Shown here one piece after another: positions 38,201 to 48,297 of a stretch of 64,000 bases of DNA; the first letter of the stretch is position 1, and the number at the start of each line of letters is the position of its first letter. Where the stretch lies: contig CATNEN010000005.1 in the NCBI GenBank assembly GCA_950097015.1, positions 124,001 through 188,000 of the forward strand, read 5' to 3'. Position numbers and translations under genes: made by a program. Source of the DNA: Macrostomum hystrix (lineage: Eukaryota; Platyhelminthes; Macrostomidae). The notes beneath the pieces are model-generated. The model was not told where the DNA came from and searched no databases. It saw nothing but the letters and a program-made list of their open reading frames with translations.

Positions 38201-38402
38201 GTCCGAGCGAGTCCGCGGCTTCGTTGAATGCCTTCAAAGCGACCGACCGTTTGGCGCCCCGCTGACTATACTGCGAGAGGACGGTCGAATGCGGGCCCGG
38301 TTCACTCGCTACCTGGTCGAGGACAGATCCGAGGGCGGCAGCGCCGGGCCCTCTTATCAGGAGTTTCTGCAGACTTTGCAAAAAATGGTCAAGTATTCCT
38401 GA
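26995..38402 (+). CDS. SEC24: COPII coat cargo adaptor SEC24 (A/B class), 6 exons
   Basis: Exons: 26995-28108, 28867-29324, 30788-31237, 33716-34357, 34869-35456, 38157-38402. Phases are 1,0,0,0,0 and the total is 3498 nt or 1165 aa. Seen: a Pro/Gln-rich N-terminal third; an INLLQ-type entry; zinc finger CRSC...CNVC (about residues 481-508); a trunk start FDVSLGAAYLSTVCQVLL; the gelsolin/helical region with RYITRKIGFEAVMRLRCTKG, FVRSTDLLSLP and SAKGERRIRVHTL; and a gelsolin-like C-terminus ending KMVKYS. The order and signatures match animal SEC24A/B. Known role: with SEC23 it forms the inner COPII coat on ER exit sites and binds cargo export signals. The family C-terminus is complete. The N-terminal exon carries a three-copy coding repeat, and a polyQ run lies in exon 5. 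Each intron is a minisatellite host. The first in-frame ATG is used; a further 5' exon cannot be excluded. Confidence 0.95.
27117..27525 (+). repeat. Three-copy coding repeat in SEC24 exon 1
   Basis: A roughly 125-135-nt unit is repeated three times in frame. It encodes PLYNQPP(P/R)ILHP(A/V)ANQP, then LQQPL, PQPPLP and a polyQ stretch of variable length. Between copies only a few residues differ, so the duplication is recent. Confidence 0.93.
28205..28765. repeat. 16-bp purine-rich minisatellite filling SEC24 intron 1
   Basis: About 35 units of GAGATGAGACACGGGA / GAGATGAGACATGGAA / GAGATGAGACAAGAAA. The monomer equals, in reverse complement, the array at 63860-64000. Confidence 0.94.
29425..30720. 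repeat. 21/22-bp minisatellite filling SEC24 intron 2
   Basis: Units CCCCCACAGCTGACAAATTAT, ...CTGACTAATGAT and ...CTGACAGATAAT alternate in a partly regular order. An unrelated insert (about 29542-29960) interrupts it. On the sense strand every unit has a pyrimidine run plus CAG preceded by CTGAC or CTAAT. Confidence 0.95.
29542..29960. mobile_element. Insert with internal inverted repeats inside the intron-2 array
   Basis: About 420 bp of non-repeat sequence that splits the minisatellite. It contains an exact 17-bp inverted repeat, TTCTTTGGGTGATTCCA at 29560-29576 and its complement at 29698-29714, and several diverged GGAATCT / GGCGGTTTC copies in both orientations. It probably is a fold-back or MITE-like element; target duplications cannot be judged inside a tandem array. 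Confidence 0.5.
31500..33530. repeat. 23-bp minisatellite filling SEC24 intron 3
   Basis: About 88 copies of TTGTCCAATGACCCAATTC + TCGG, with GACC/GTCC, CGCT/CGGT and GCATG variants. A higher-order period of 529 bp (23 units) is visible: 31973-32167 recurs at 32502-32696. As three units equal 69 nt, stop-free translations exist in all minus frames; they are not genes. Confidence 0.96.
34440..34760. repeat. 22-bp minisatellite in SEC24 intron 4
   Basis: About 14 copies of GTAATCCAAATCCCCAAACT + GA, with GGAGGAATCC-type variants. The shortest of the five SEC24 intron arrays, it nonetheless fills most of a 511-bp intron. Confidence 0.94.
35505..37960. repeat. 35-bp minisatellite filling SEC24 intron 5
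   Basis: About 70 copies of a unit reading CCCGTGACTAATTATCCCAT + ATAATAGTTTCTATT. Rare variants (CCGTGATTAA, GTTTATATTC, TAATAGTATC) recur exactly 770 bp (22 units) apart: 35951/36721, 36081/36851, 36111/36881. This shows a recent block duplication. Units decay near 37810-37960. Confidence 0.96.
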
Positions 38403-38559
38403 ATGACAATTTTTAGCTAAACTAATCAACTGTCAGACTGGCGAAGAGCTATGTTTTATCTATGTATTGCAGATTTATTTACTTCTTAATTCTTGAATCA
38501 ATTGATTACTTATTAATAGTAAAATCTGGGTTTTTGTCACGATATCTATCTACCTGTTT

Positions 38560-39600
38560 ACCTTCCTACAGTGTCTACCTATCTACCCTAAATTATCTAC
38601 CTGCCTACCACAAATACTCGACCTGCCAACCCCTAATTGTCTACCTGCCTACCCTTAATTGTCTACCTGCCTACCCCTAATTGTCTACCTGCCTACCCCT
38701 AATTGTCTACCTGCCTACCCCTAATTGTCTACCTGTCTACCCCTAATTGTCTACCTGCCTACCCTTAATTGTCTACCTGCCTACCCCTAATTGTCTACCT
38801 GCCTACCCCTAATTGTCTACCTGCCAACCCCTAATTGTCTACCTGCCTACCCTTAATTGTCTACCTGCCTACCCCTAATTGTCTACCTGCCTACCCTTAA
38901 TTGTCTACCTGCCTACCCTTAATTGTCTACCTGCCTACCCCTAATTGTCTACCTGCCTACCCCTAATTGTCTACCTGCCAACCCCTAATTGTCTACCTGC
39001 CTACCCTTAATTGTCTACCTGCCTACCCCTAATTGTCTACCTGCCTACCCCTAATTGTCTACCTGCCTACCCCTAATTGTCTACCTGCCTACCCCTAATT
39101 GTCTACCTGCCTACCCTTAATTGTCTACCTGCCAACCCCTAATTGTCTACCTGCCTACCCTTAATTGTCTACCTGCCTACCCCTAATTGTCTACCTGCCT
39201 ACCCCTAATTGTCTACCTGCCTACCCAAGTTCTCTACCTGCCTACCCAAAGTTGTCTACCTGCCTACCCCAAGTTCTCTACCTGCCTAACCCAAGTTGTC
39301 TACCTGCCTACCCCTAATTGTCTACCTGCCTACCCCTAATTGTCTACCTGCCTACCCAAGTTCTCTACCTGCCTACCCAAAGTTCTCTACCTGCCTACCC
39401 CAAGTTCTCTACCTGCCTAACCCAAGTTGTCTACCTGCCTACCCCAAGTTCTCTACCTGCCTACACCAAGTTCTCTACCTGCCTACCCCAAGTTGTCTAC
39501 CTGCCTACCCCAAATAGTCTAATTGTCTAATTGACTACCCACCTCCCCTAATCGTCCTCCCGTCAGCCCCTAATTATCTACCTGACTACTCCTAATTGTC
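38560..39600. repeat. 22-bp minisatellite downstream of SEC24
   Basis: About 45 copies of CTACCTGCCTACCCCTAATT + GT, with a second unit type (ACCCCAAGTTCT) towards the right end. It starts about 160 bp after the SEC24 stop codon, perhaps within the 3' UTR. Confidence 0.95.
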
Positions 39601-40059
39601 AACCTGTGTATCCATTAATGCTCTACATACCTACTAACACCTTTTCAAGTTCCCATCAGCAATATTATCAGGCATTCTAAAAAGGTTGACTAAATTACAT
39701 ATGCTGCCTGACTGAATCCTATCCCACTGGTTGCGCGCTTGATTTTAACATAATTTTATTCACATTAATTAGTGTATGTATGCATCACTTTTTTGCTTGC
39801 TAATTGATATAAATGCTTCAATTAATATCGTAGTAATAAGTACTGTTTTATGCTCTCAAAAAACACCTATATGAAAAGTATGTACGAGTTTAGTGCTTAT
39901 AGTCTGGCTGTGCTCACATTACTGGTCAATTAAAACAATTATTAAAGCTATTATCTATTTTATCTTCTGTTTCCCATGTAACTTCTCTATTGGTTTTTAT
40001 GAATTTCAAAGCAAAACATTCTTAAATAATAGTTTTTATTTGTTCCAGTCTAGTTTCTG

Positions 40060-40795
40060 AGAATGAGATTTCGAGAATATGTCGTAAATGATGAAATTTT
40101 ATGAATCTCTTCCTCAGCAAGAAATTTTGAGAATCTCTTCCTATGGATGAGATTTTGAGATTCTCTTCCTATGGATTAGATTTTAAAATATTCTTCCTAT
40201 GGATTAGATTTTGAAATATTCTTCCTATGTATGAGATTTTGAGATTCTCTTCCTATGTATGAGATTTTGAGATTCTCTTCCTATGTATGAGATTTTGAGA
40301 ATCTCTTCCTATGGGTTAGATTTTGAGATTCTCTTCCTATGGATTAGATTTTAAAATATTCTTCCTATGGATGAGATTTTGAAATATTCTTCCTATGTAT
40401 GAGATTTTGAGATTCTCTTCCTATGTATGAGATTTTGAGATTCTCTTCCTATGGATGAGATTTTGAGAATCTCTTCCTATGGATTAGATTTTGAAATATT
40501 CTTCCTATGGATGAGATTTTGAGATTCTCTTCCTATGGGTGAGATTTTGAGATTTTCTTCCAATGGATTTGATTTTGAGAATCTCTTCCTATGGATTTGA
40601 TTTTGAGAATCTCTTCCTATGGGTTAGATTTTGAGAATCTCTTCCTATGGGTTGGATTTTGAGAATCTCTTCCAATGGATGAGATTTTGAGAATCTCTTC
40701 CTATGGATTTGATTTTGAGATTCTCTTCCTATGGGTTAGATTTTGAGAATCTCTTCCTATGGGTTAGATTTTGAGAATCTCTTCTACAATTAAGG
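40060..40795. repeat. 28-bp minisatellite, intergenic
   Basis: About 26 copies of CTTCCTATGGATGAGATTTT + GAGAATCT, with GGTTAGA, GTATGAG and GAAATATT variants. It lies between SEC24 and CIMIP1. Confidence 0.95.
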
Positions 40796-43067
40796 TGAAT
40801 GTAATAGTTTCAGCAATAGAAGTGTTGGAATTTTTTTGGATAACTTTAAATATATCTTTCTTTTAGTCAAACGCTTGCTTTCACATTTTATTCATTTCTA
40901 CTAATCAGTAGTCATTCATACGCTAACACGAAATGCTTCGTCATATATTATTTGTAGCATTTCGCTCTACTAACTAGTAGTATAATTTAGATTGTTAGAT
41001 TCATGAATTCTCTTATCAGTTAGTTTCTTTTTTGTTAAACCCGGCTTTTCTAAGAAACCTGCTGCGCCTCCAAAAATTGAAACTTATCTAACAGATACAC
41101 TCACTTGATTTGCCTAATTCAATTACATTAAAGCTGTTTATTTATTTATTTGGCTTCAATTTGTTTTTTTTATTTAGTTTAGAAGTGCAATCCCATTTTT
41201 CCTTGTGTCTGTGTATTGTTGCTTTATAAAACTGTCAGTTTATTGCTAATGATATATTGCTCGCTTTGTTTAATTAGCCAATTCGCCTATCTATTTATAT
41301 GGTGTTTTATTTTATTTATTAATCTTCATTTGCTTTGTTGACCCGACACCTAGTGGCCCAGTGTATTGTGCTATTATTAACTAAACCGAATTTTATGTTT
41401 TTTTTCATCAACCCTAATTTTGTTGCCAACATCTTGCTTTGACTGCTTGTTTGTGTTTGGTGTGTGTTTTGAGCACACTAGAATGGAAACTTTGTTTAAG
41501 ATTTAACACTTGTCTGTGACTTTCTTTTATTATTCCTTGATAAGTGTTTTGGTTTCGGCTTTTTTATTAATACCCCCCTTGGTACCTCTGTCTTGATAAA
41601 TGCCTTTTTATTATTGTCTACTCAATCCGATCTTTAACTTAAAGTTTTAATCGGCGCCAATTCTTTTGTTTATAACAAATAAAGAGTGCGCCCCGTAAAA
41701 AACGTGAATTTCTCTAATCCTCTGCAATAAAATGTAGATTTATTTCTATTGGAGCACTGAAAGGTTAATGTAATCCAATATTTATTGAACTTTCTAACAA
41801 TCTGTGACACTAAGCTTTTTTGCACCCATTTAAAAATAAAATTCTACCAACATTTTCAGTTAAATGAATTCTGTTAATTATAATTTGTTCTTTTTTTAAT
41901 GCTACAAAACTTGCAATAACTTTCTTTAGTGTTCCAACTTCGTAAAACAAATTGACCCAATTGTGACACAACTGGAGTAAAAAAGCTTGTCTATGAAAAA
42001 CTGAAAAGCAACTTCATTTTTGTGTAACCAATGAGATAAACTTCATATGCGAAGTAATTAATCTGCTGTCGATTTATTATTTGCTAAATTTGAAAACATT
42101 GACTGCGCGCGTGACAGATGAAACCTGTTGGCTGATTTTTTCAATCTAAATCTGTCATAAAGTTGTTTAAATCTTATTCCTTTGTTTTAGTTCTTTCTTT
42201 TATACAAATTTCATTTTTTAGCTCCCTATATTCCCTATTGAGATTTGTTTTCATTTCTTATAAAAGTCTATGGACTGGCTATGGGATTGTAGCCAAGTGG
42301 TTAGACTTAAAGCATCGAAATCAAGGCTTGATTCCTGACTCCTGTTAAAAAATTTGTGTCCTTAAACAAACAAGATATTTAACAACACTACATGGCTTTC
42401 GTTTATAGCAAAATAGGCCAAATAGATGTTTAACGTATTAATATGCTTTCGTTTATTACAGACTGTAAACATTCAATAAAATAAAATAAATTTGCAATTG
42501 TTTTCTAACTACTCGTACTAGTACTGGCAGAAAGCATGCTATTGAAGAGCCTAAATCTAAATATTGAGCCTGTTTTCAAATCTACAGATATCTGTGATAG
42601 TTAGGATACGAAAATTGTAAATTGTATATAATTGTATTACTCGTGTCAATTAATGGAGCTTTTTGTGCAAATAAATGGAAAGTTAAACATAAAAAATTTA
42701 TAGAGTGAAAGCGTTACACAAGCAAGTCCACATTTGGGACTTTAAAGAGAATTGAGTATAGTAAGCAACAGAAAGGGCACCAAAAGCAACAAAAAATAAT
42801 GGAAGCCAAAGCTCTAGTAGAGACAAAAACTCAGTCTAGAAATTATATTAAGCATTCCTACTGCACTATTAAAGCAGGTCGAGTATCAGATAGTGTGTTT
42901 TATACTCGTATAATAGAAAGCCACTAATTTTGAAACACTTCTTTAGAAAATACATAACTGAACAACCGATTCGTCAATGCGCTATTGTGCAACTCAAATC
43001 AATTTCGCCTTAATTTTTTGCAAATGGTCTCAAAATGTATTCTTAAGCCCGCAGAGAAATTAAAGAA
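40796..43067. other. AT-rich spacer with a tRNA-like SINE scrap
   Basis: No conserved coding frame. At 42275-42347 a tRNA-like segment (A-box TAGCCAAGTGGTTAG, degenerate B-box GGCTTGATTCC, preceded by CTATGGACTGG) resembles the heads of the SINEs at 20.9 and 46.3 kb. Confidence 0.5.
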
Positions 43068-43987
43068 TTAATTAATAGCCTCAGCTGGCCAGTTGAGCTG
43101 ACCAATCAGGGAGCCCCTTGGACGGCCATCTCGGCCGTACTTGTCCAATGCCAGCGAGCGCTGTCCGGAGCGCCAGCCAATCTCCTGGCTAGTGGTGCGC
43201 GGCGGCGGCTTAGGCGATGGATCAACGCGTAGGTAGTTGCGCAACGGCGTCACCGGCGGCACCTGCATGTGAGCGGGCAGCTCCGCCTTTGGCCGGTTTG
43301 AGTCGCGCAGTGTTGGCAGTTCGTCTTTGATAACCTGCATGAAATTTCCAACGAATCGTACTTCTTCAGTACATTTTTGTGAGTTGTAGTCATCAATCAG
43401 CAACTATTTACCTCCTCGTATGGTTGAGCCATGAATCCCCAATCCTTTTGCCAGTATTTTGCTGAGCTAGCCTCCTTAGTGCAGTGGTCTTTCCTAGAGT
43501 TGTCAAAAAATAAATGGATGTAAAATACGAGTTTTGAAGGAATCTAAAGTTTTTCAAATTACCATATTAAAAACAAGCACATGGCAAAACTTGACATTTG
43601 TTGCTTATCTTAATAAGCCTGGCTAATTCAAAACAAACCAATTCGCCCTGCAGGCATTTACTTTCTGAACAAAAATCGTGGGCGGCTAGCCATGCAGTTA
43701 AACGGTGCATTAGAAGAATGAACGATAACTGTCTTTAAAATCGGGATCAGTTTTCATGAGCAACATATACATAGCCGAGGCTTGCAAAAGATATGTTCTT
43801 AAGCTCCATATATAAATGTTTTGTAATGCATATTTTTTAACCATAGTCTGCTCATCTGCTGCAGGTCGATCCTTGTCTAATTATATAATAAAAAATATCT
43901 TCTTAAGCCAACACTAACTCACCAGATTTGATCATTTGCGATATAATTGCATCCTGCAACCTCGCGTCCTTCCTGTCGATTAGCCAT
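43068..43987 (-). CDS. CIMIP1: Ciliary microtubule inner protein 1 (C20orf85 homologue), 3 exons
   Basis: Exons (minus): 43987-43923, 43493-43412, 43334-43068; 65+82+267 nt, phases 2 and 0, 137 aa. That is the same length as I recall for the human protein. Seen: NDQIW near residue 18; YWQKDWGF; then ELPAHMQVPPVTPLRNYLRV, PSPKPPPRTTSQEIGWRSG and a terminal QLNWPAEAIN. These line up in order with the vertebrate family (PVTP, IGWRS, LCWP). Known: this family sits in motile-cilia axonemes as a microtubule inner protein. The gene is head-to-head with TBCEL, about 700 bp from ATG to ATG. An acceptor-like TAGTTTTAG lies in front of the ATG region. Confidence 0.88.
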
Positions 43988-44680
43988 CTTTAATGTTATT
44001 TGCCTAATACTTTTTTTCTAAAACTAATATTCTTAAGATTTTTTATATTAAAAAGAACGCTTATTGCAACGTCAAAAACGGTCATTGTCAACAACTTGGC
44101 CGAAAAGAGGTTATTTAAGGAGTAAAAAATAATAATTTAGTATTTTTAACTTAATATTCTATCTTTAAAAAAAGCAGAATTGCTTTTGCTTTTTCTAATT
44201 CTAACTAAATTTATTATAGTGCACTAAACTGTATAAACGATTTATTTAATTTAAAAACCCGACTGTACATTTAAGTTCTAGTCCTTCGTCCTTCTCGTGA
44301 CCGTGGGGTCTGTGTGTTCGAAAGGGTCGCTGCTTTTCAAGATTATATCGGTTTCAAGGCGTGCTACGTTGTTCTCTCCTGTGGTATCATCGAGTAAGTT
44401 ATTAAATCATGTATTGTAGCTGCTTAATGTTGGGATTTTGTTTCAATTAAAATTTACATTTTATCGACATGTGGGATGTGACCTGCTATATGGGAAAGGA
44501 AAACAAAACATTCTTCTGGCTTAAATACTAAAAAAATAAAGAAAAGTGAGTGTTGATTTTCGTCACTCAACAAAGGCTTTTTTGAAAAATTCCTAATAAA
44601 ATAAAATATATATTTTTTTATTTGTCATTCTAATCTACTTAGTACTATCTGTCTACATTTTGATGCCCTTTATTCTAGCA
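43988..44680. promoter_or_regulatory. Shared intergenic region of CIMIP1 and TBCEL
   Basis: Divergent spacer of 693 bp. A TBCEL 5' UTR exon is suggested by a GC-richer block (about 44281-44393) ending CATCGA|GTAAGT, with the matching acceptor TATTCTAG two bases before the TBCEL ATG. A bidirectional promoter is inferred; no certain core motif was seen. Confidence 0.45.
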
Positions 44681-47226
44681 ATGACAACGCTGGTCGATGC
44701 TATTCAGCACAAGTTCGAGTTGCTGATTGATCCTGGCAGTGCAATGCAACATGTTACACTATATGGTTCACCTGGTATGTAATCCTTGAATTGCAATGTT
44801 AAATAGCCACCATTTCTTTAAAACCGCAAACCATCAAAGTTTTATTATTTTTTTCTTATCAAACTGGTAATAGCAAACTTAAATGTACTTACTGTTGTGA
44901 TTTTAGTCATAGCTTTTAAACTATAAAATGATTTTGCATAATAAACTATTTTTTCAATATTGCATACTGCTTTAGCATGGAGAAAAAAGTTTTGCACTGG
45001 TAAATATATATATTTGTCTACTTTGTGATGTTCTGCCCAAATTTTAAATTTTTTTTGTTGTCATGTTGTATATCAGAGACTCTTGTTACTTTAAAGCTTT
45101 TATTTTCAAATTGAGTTTTTGTTTCTTTTCTATAAGTTTTTAGAATATTAAGTTTAAAGTAATAAGAAAATGCACTGTTTTGATAAAACCCAAATAACCC
45201 AAATCTTTCAATTGTAATGCTACAGCCACTGGAGAGTTGCGCCTGCCACATGTTCTTGTCATGGACAATAGCAATGTAGCTAGCTTGGGCGATCTGAACA
45301 AACTCGGCAGCATGTGTGCTCACATTGTTGAGCTTGATCTGGCTAATAACCGCCTGACCAACTGGGCTGAGCTGCTAAAATTATTGAGCATACTACCGCA
45401 ACTTCGCTTACTCAATCTGAGCATTAATCCTCATTTGGGATTAGTCGCAGAGGATGAAGTTTATGGACAGACTGATGAAGAGAAAAATGATGACAAGAGT
45501 GAGAAGGGCATTGAGGTAAGTTACTCGTTTCCTTCCATTTGTAACACTTTTGAAGACTTACTTCAATGAAAGAAATCATACTTAGAATTTTCTGGTTCAC
45601 TTCTTCTAGAAGGAATCAGAAATCAAAGATCCGCAACACTTGATAGCGCCGCAAATGCCGAATTTGTCTACTCTAGTGCTAAATCAGGTGCCTAGAGTCA
45701 CCTGGCGCATGCTAGCCGGCCTACTATCTTCTGCTCCAAATCTAGTGGAACTCTATCTGTGCAATAATTCTTTAGCTGCTCCGGATTTTGCTTGCCCGAA
45801 ATCTGGTGGCTATTCCACTATTCAACAGTTGTACTTTAACGGCAACCGGCTCATGCCTAACGATTGGTCTCGTCTAGCGGAATGGTTTCCAAAGCTGGAG
45901 AAGCTTACCCTGATTGGCAATACGGCTACAGAGTTGCCTAGCAACTCGGCGGCAACCGATTTGCCTATATTGTCCAGCTTGAAGTCGTTGAACTTATCGG
46001 AGAGTGGCATTAATTCCTGGACAGAATTAGAGAAGCTAAATAGCTGTCCGGGTCTCTGCGATCTGCGAGTTATGGATATTGAATTAGCCAAGGTAATTTC
46101 ATGGATTCGATGTTCAATTCTTAAGTTTATTCACCCTGTGTGGATTAGAAAACCGTTAGAAACCTAATAAAAATAGAGCAGGAGGGCTGCGTTCAACTGC
46201 ATATTATTTGGTGACACTGGACCCGCAGCCAGCGAGGAGGCAATTCTGCCCATTTCGCTGACTCCTGAGCACACACGCACACTGATACAATCTTAGACAC
46301 CTAGGTGGGTGTAGTGGCCGTGGCCTTAATCCCTGAATTTTAATCCGGTCAGCCGACAGCACAACCGCTGCTATTGCGCGGCGCATCTGAAGGCTGTTCA
46401 GTCCATGGACTGGGGGGGACGCCGCACCCATCCTCTGTTGCTCCAGCTGATGCTGGTACCCATTTAGCAGCTGAGTAAACTGGTGCAATGCAAAGTTAAA
46501 TATCTTGCTAATCAACACAGATTATTCCAGCGGAGTCGGGAATCGAACCCCCGACCTTTATGTCGTGACACCGATGCCCTAACCACTAAGCTACAGACCC
46601 GTGCAATAGCCTCTTGTACATGTAGCTCAACTGGGCTAAGTGTGTTTTCTACTCTATTCCGTTGCCTGTAATGACAATAAATAATAGTAGTTTATTCCTA
46701 ATTTTGCGGAACGGTACAGAGCCGGTCTAAAAAAGACTTTCGAGCTGAAGCAATTGCTCGACTGCCGCATGTAACTACGCTAAATGGCACCGAAGTGACA
46801 GACGTAGAGCGTTCGGCCGCCGAGCGAGCATTAATTCGTGCTCATACCATAGATTTCGAAGTGTCGGAAGCTGGCAAAGCAGACAGACATTCAACACCTG
46901 CTCAATTAGATTCTCTGCTAGCTAAGCATGGCCAATTAGATCAGCTAGCTAAAGTGGATCTTCGTCCTACTGAAAGCGTTAGTATGGTCCTACGCTACGG
47001 TACACAGAGTCGCACCTGTCAATTAGCCACTAATCAACTGGTGCGCGATTTGAAAATCAAAGTTTGCGCCCAATTCTCAATCGATCCGGCAAAAGTTAGC
47101 ATGTACTATATTGATCAGGGCATGGTCGGTGCAATGGGACCGGATGAGATGAATTTGCCCGGCAGAGCCTTCCACAGCTACCGGCCAGAGGATGGCGACG
47201 AGCTGGTGTTGAGAGATCGCAAATAA
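44681..47226 (+). CDS. TBCEL: Tubulin-folding cofactor E-like protein, 4 coding exons
   Basis: Exons: 44681-44774, 45226-45515, 45610-46092, 46720-47226; the phases fit, total 1374 nt, 457 aa. Seen: PHVLVMDNSNVAS; leucine-rich repeats from about residue 50 (IVELDLANNRLTNWAELLK, LRLLNLSINPHL, LVELYLCNN, LEKLTLIGNT); an LRRcap-like AIARLPHVTTLNGTEVTD; a conserved KHGQLDQLAKVDLRP; and a C-terminal ubiquitin-like domain (LKIKVCAQF to FHSYRPEDGDELVL). There is no N-terminal CAP-Gly domain, which separates it from TBCE. Known: TBCEL (E-like) destabilises tubulin dimers and reduces stable microtubules. The third intron holds a near-complete SINE. Confidence 0.94.
46209..46600 (-). mobile_element. 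tRNA-derived SINE, near full length (about 390 bp)
   Basis: On the minus strand the head reads as a tRNA-like sequence: GGGTCTGTAGCTTAGTGG (A-box TAGCTTAGTGG), then GGGGGTTCGATTCCCGAC (B-box). A body shared with 20890-21122 follows, then a tail shared with 8655-8746 (GTGTGCTCAGGAGTCAGCG to TGTCACCAAATAATA). It lies in TBCEL intron 3, antisense to the gene. It combines both partial copies, so it defines the family. Confidence 0.85.
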
Positions 47227-48297
47227 AATTGAAATTACTTGTGTTCTTTTGGGGACTACATTAATTTATTTTAATTTTAAGCCTTTTCAAATTGAAACCC
47301 GCGCTAAGGATTTTAATTTCGTGGCATTTTGTATTAATAATTCAAATTTAGTTCGAAATTTTGATTTACGAAGCTAAAAACTATAGACTAGGATACATTT
47401 TGGAGTCACTAAGCTTCGCTACTATTGGCTGCAATCCTATCACGTTTGTCGCTATTGGACGATGTCAATGTCACGTGACGACTTACGTATTGTACTATTA
47501 GCCAATAAAAGCTAGGCTAGTTGATTCTCAAGATCATGAACCGGTGAATTGTGGGTTATATTGTTTCTTTCTAACTTTTTTTCATTTGAGTTTTTTGTAT
47601 TTTAAATTTTAACTTTAAATGCTTGCCCAGTAGAAGTGTGATGACCTAACTTATTGTATGCAAATTACTTGCAACCGATTGGACTAGTTTTATGTGCATA
47701 TAGGGATATTTTGCACTTATTAAGATATCCTGATCAGACTCTATCACCCACTAAGGTGTGGAATAGAATATGAGCAATTCTATTATTTTCTTTCACCACT
47801 GTAGGTCTGTAGGCTTAAGTTTGTGTTCTTTTTTTATTGAAAAGCCTTTCTTCTAGCTGTAGGCGTCCAAATTCTCGCTCGTCAAAATCGATGTAAGTCT
47901 TCTGTCACAGATGAAGCAGTTTTATTTTCTAAGAATTCATCGAATACTTTAGGAGGGCTATTGGCCAATTATTTTTTTTCTACACACTCAAAGCAGTTGC
48001 TAGCTGACGGAATGTAAAAAAAGTAAACTCGTGCTATTCAGCCTGTGTGGCATTTTCGACAGTTGAATAGACTAAATCATTTTTTTAGGATTTATAAAAT
48101 ATCGATAAAGAAAAGTTGTTGTCCTTCAATTCGTTCTTTATTAGTTATTGCATTTGCAGAAATAGTTTGAAGGTTTATAATCTGGAGGAAATTAGCTAGA
48201 AATAAAATTTTATCTTCATAATTAATCTATCTAATTAATTCCTGAATTAATTTTTCCAGCGATACCAATTTATAAAAAAACAATTCAAAAAGCAATA
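47227..48297 (+). promoter_or_regulatory. Likely ACOX promoter and 5' UTR intron
   Basis: The 1.07-kb gap holds a cluster at 47430-47520: two inverted CCAAT boxes (CTATTGG) and a forward CCAAT flanking an E-box palindrome TCACGTGA, followed by ACTTACGTA. Near 48250 a TTTTTCCAG acceptor precedes the ACOX ATG by about 40 bp, so an intron in the leader is plausible. Inference only. Confidence 0.35.

Noticed and set aside
46530-46600. A genuine tRNA gene on the minus strand
   Set aside because: A- and B-boxes are good but no proper acceptor stem closes, and body and tail homology show it is the head of a SINE.
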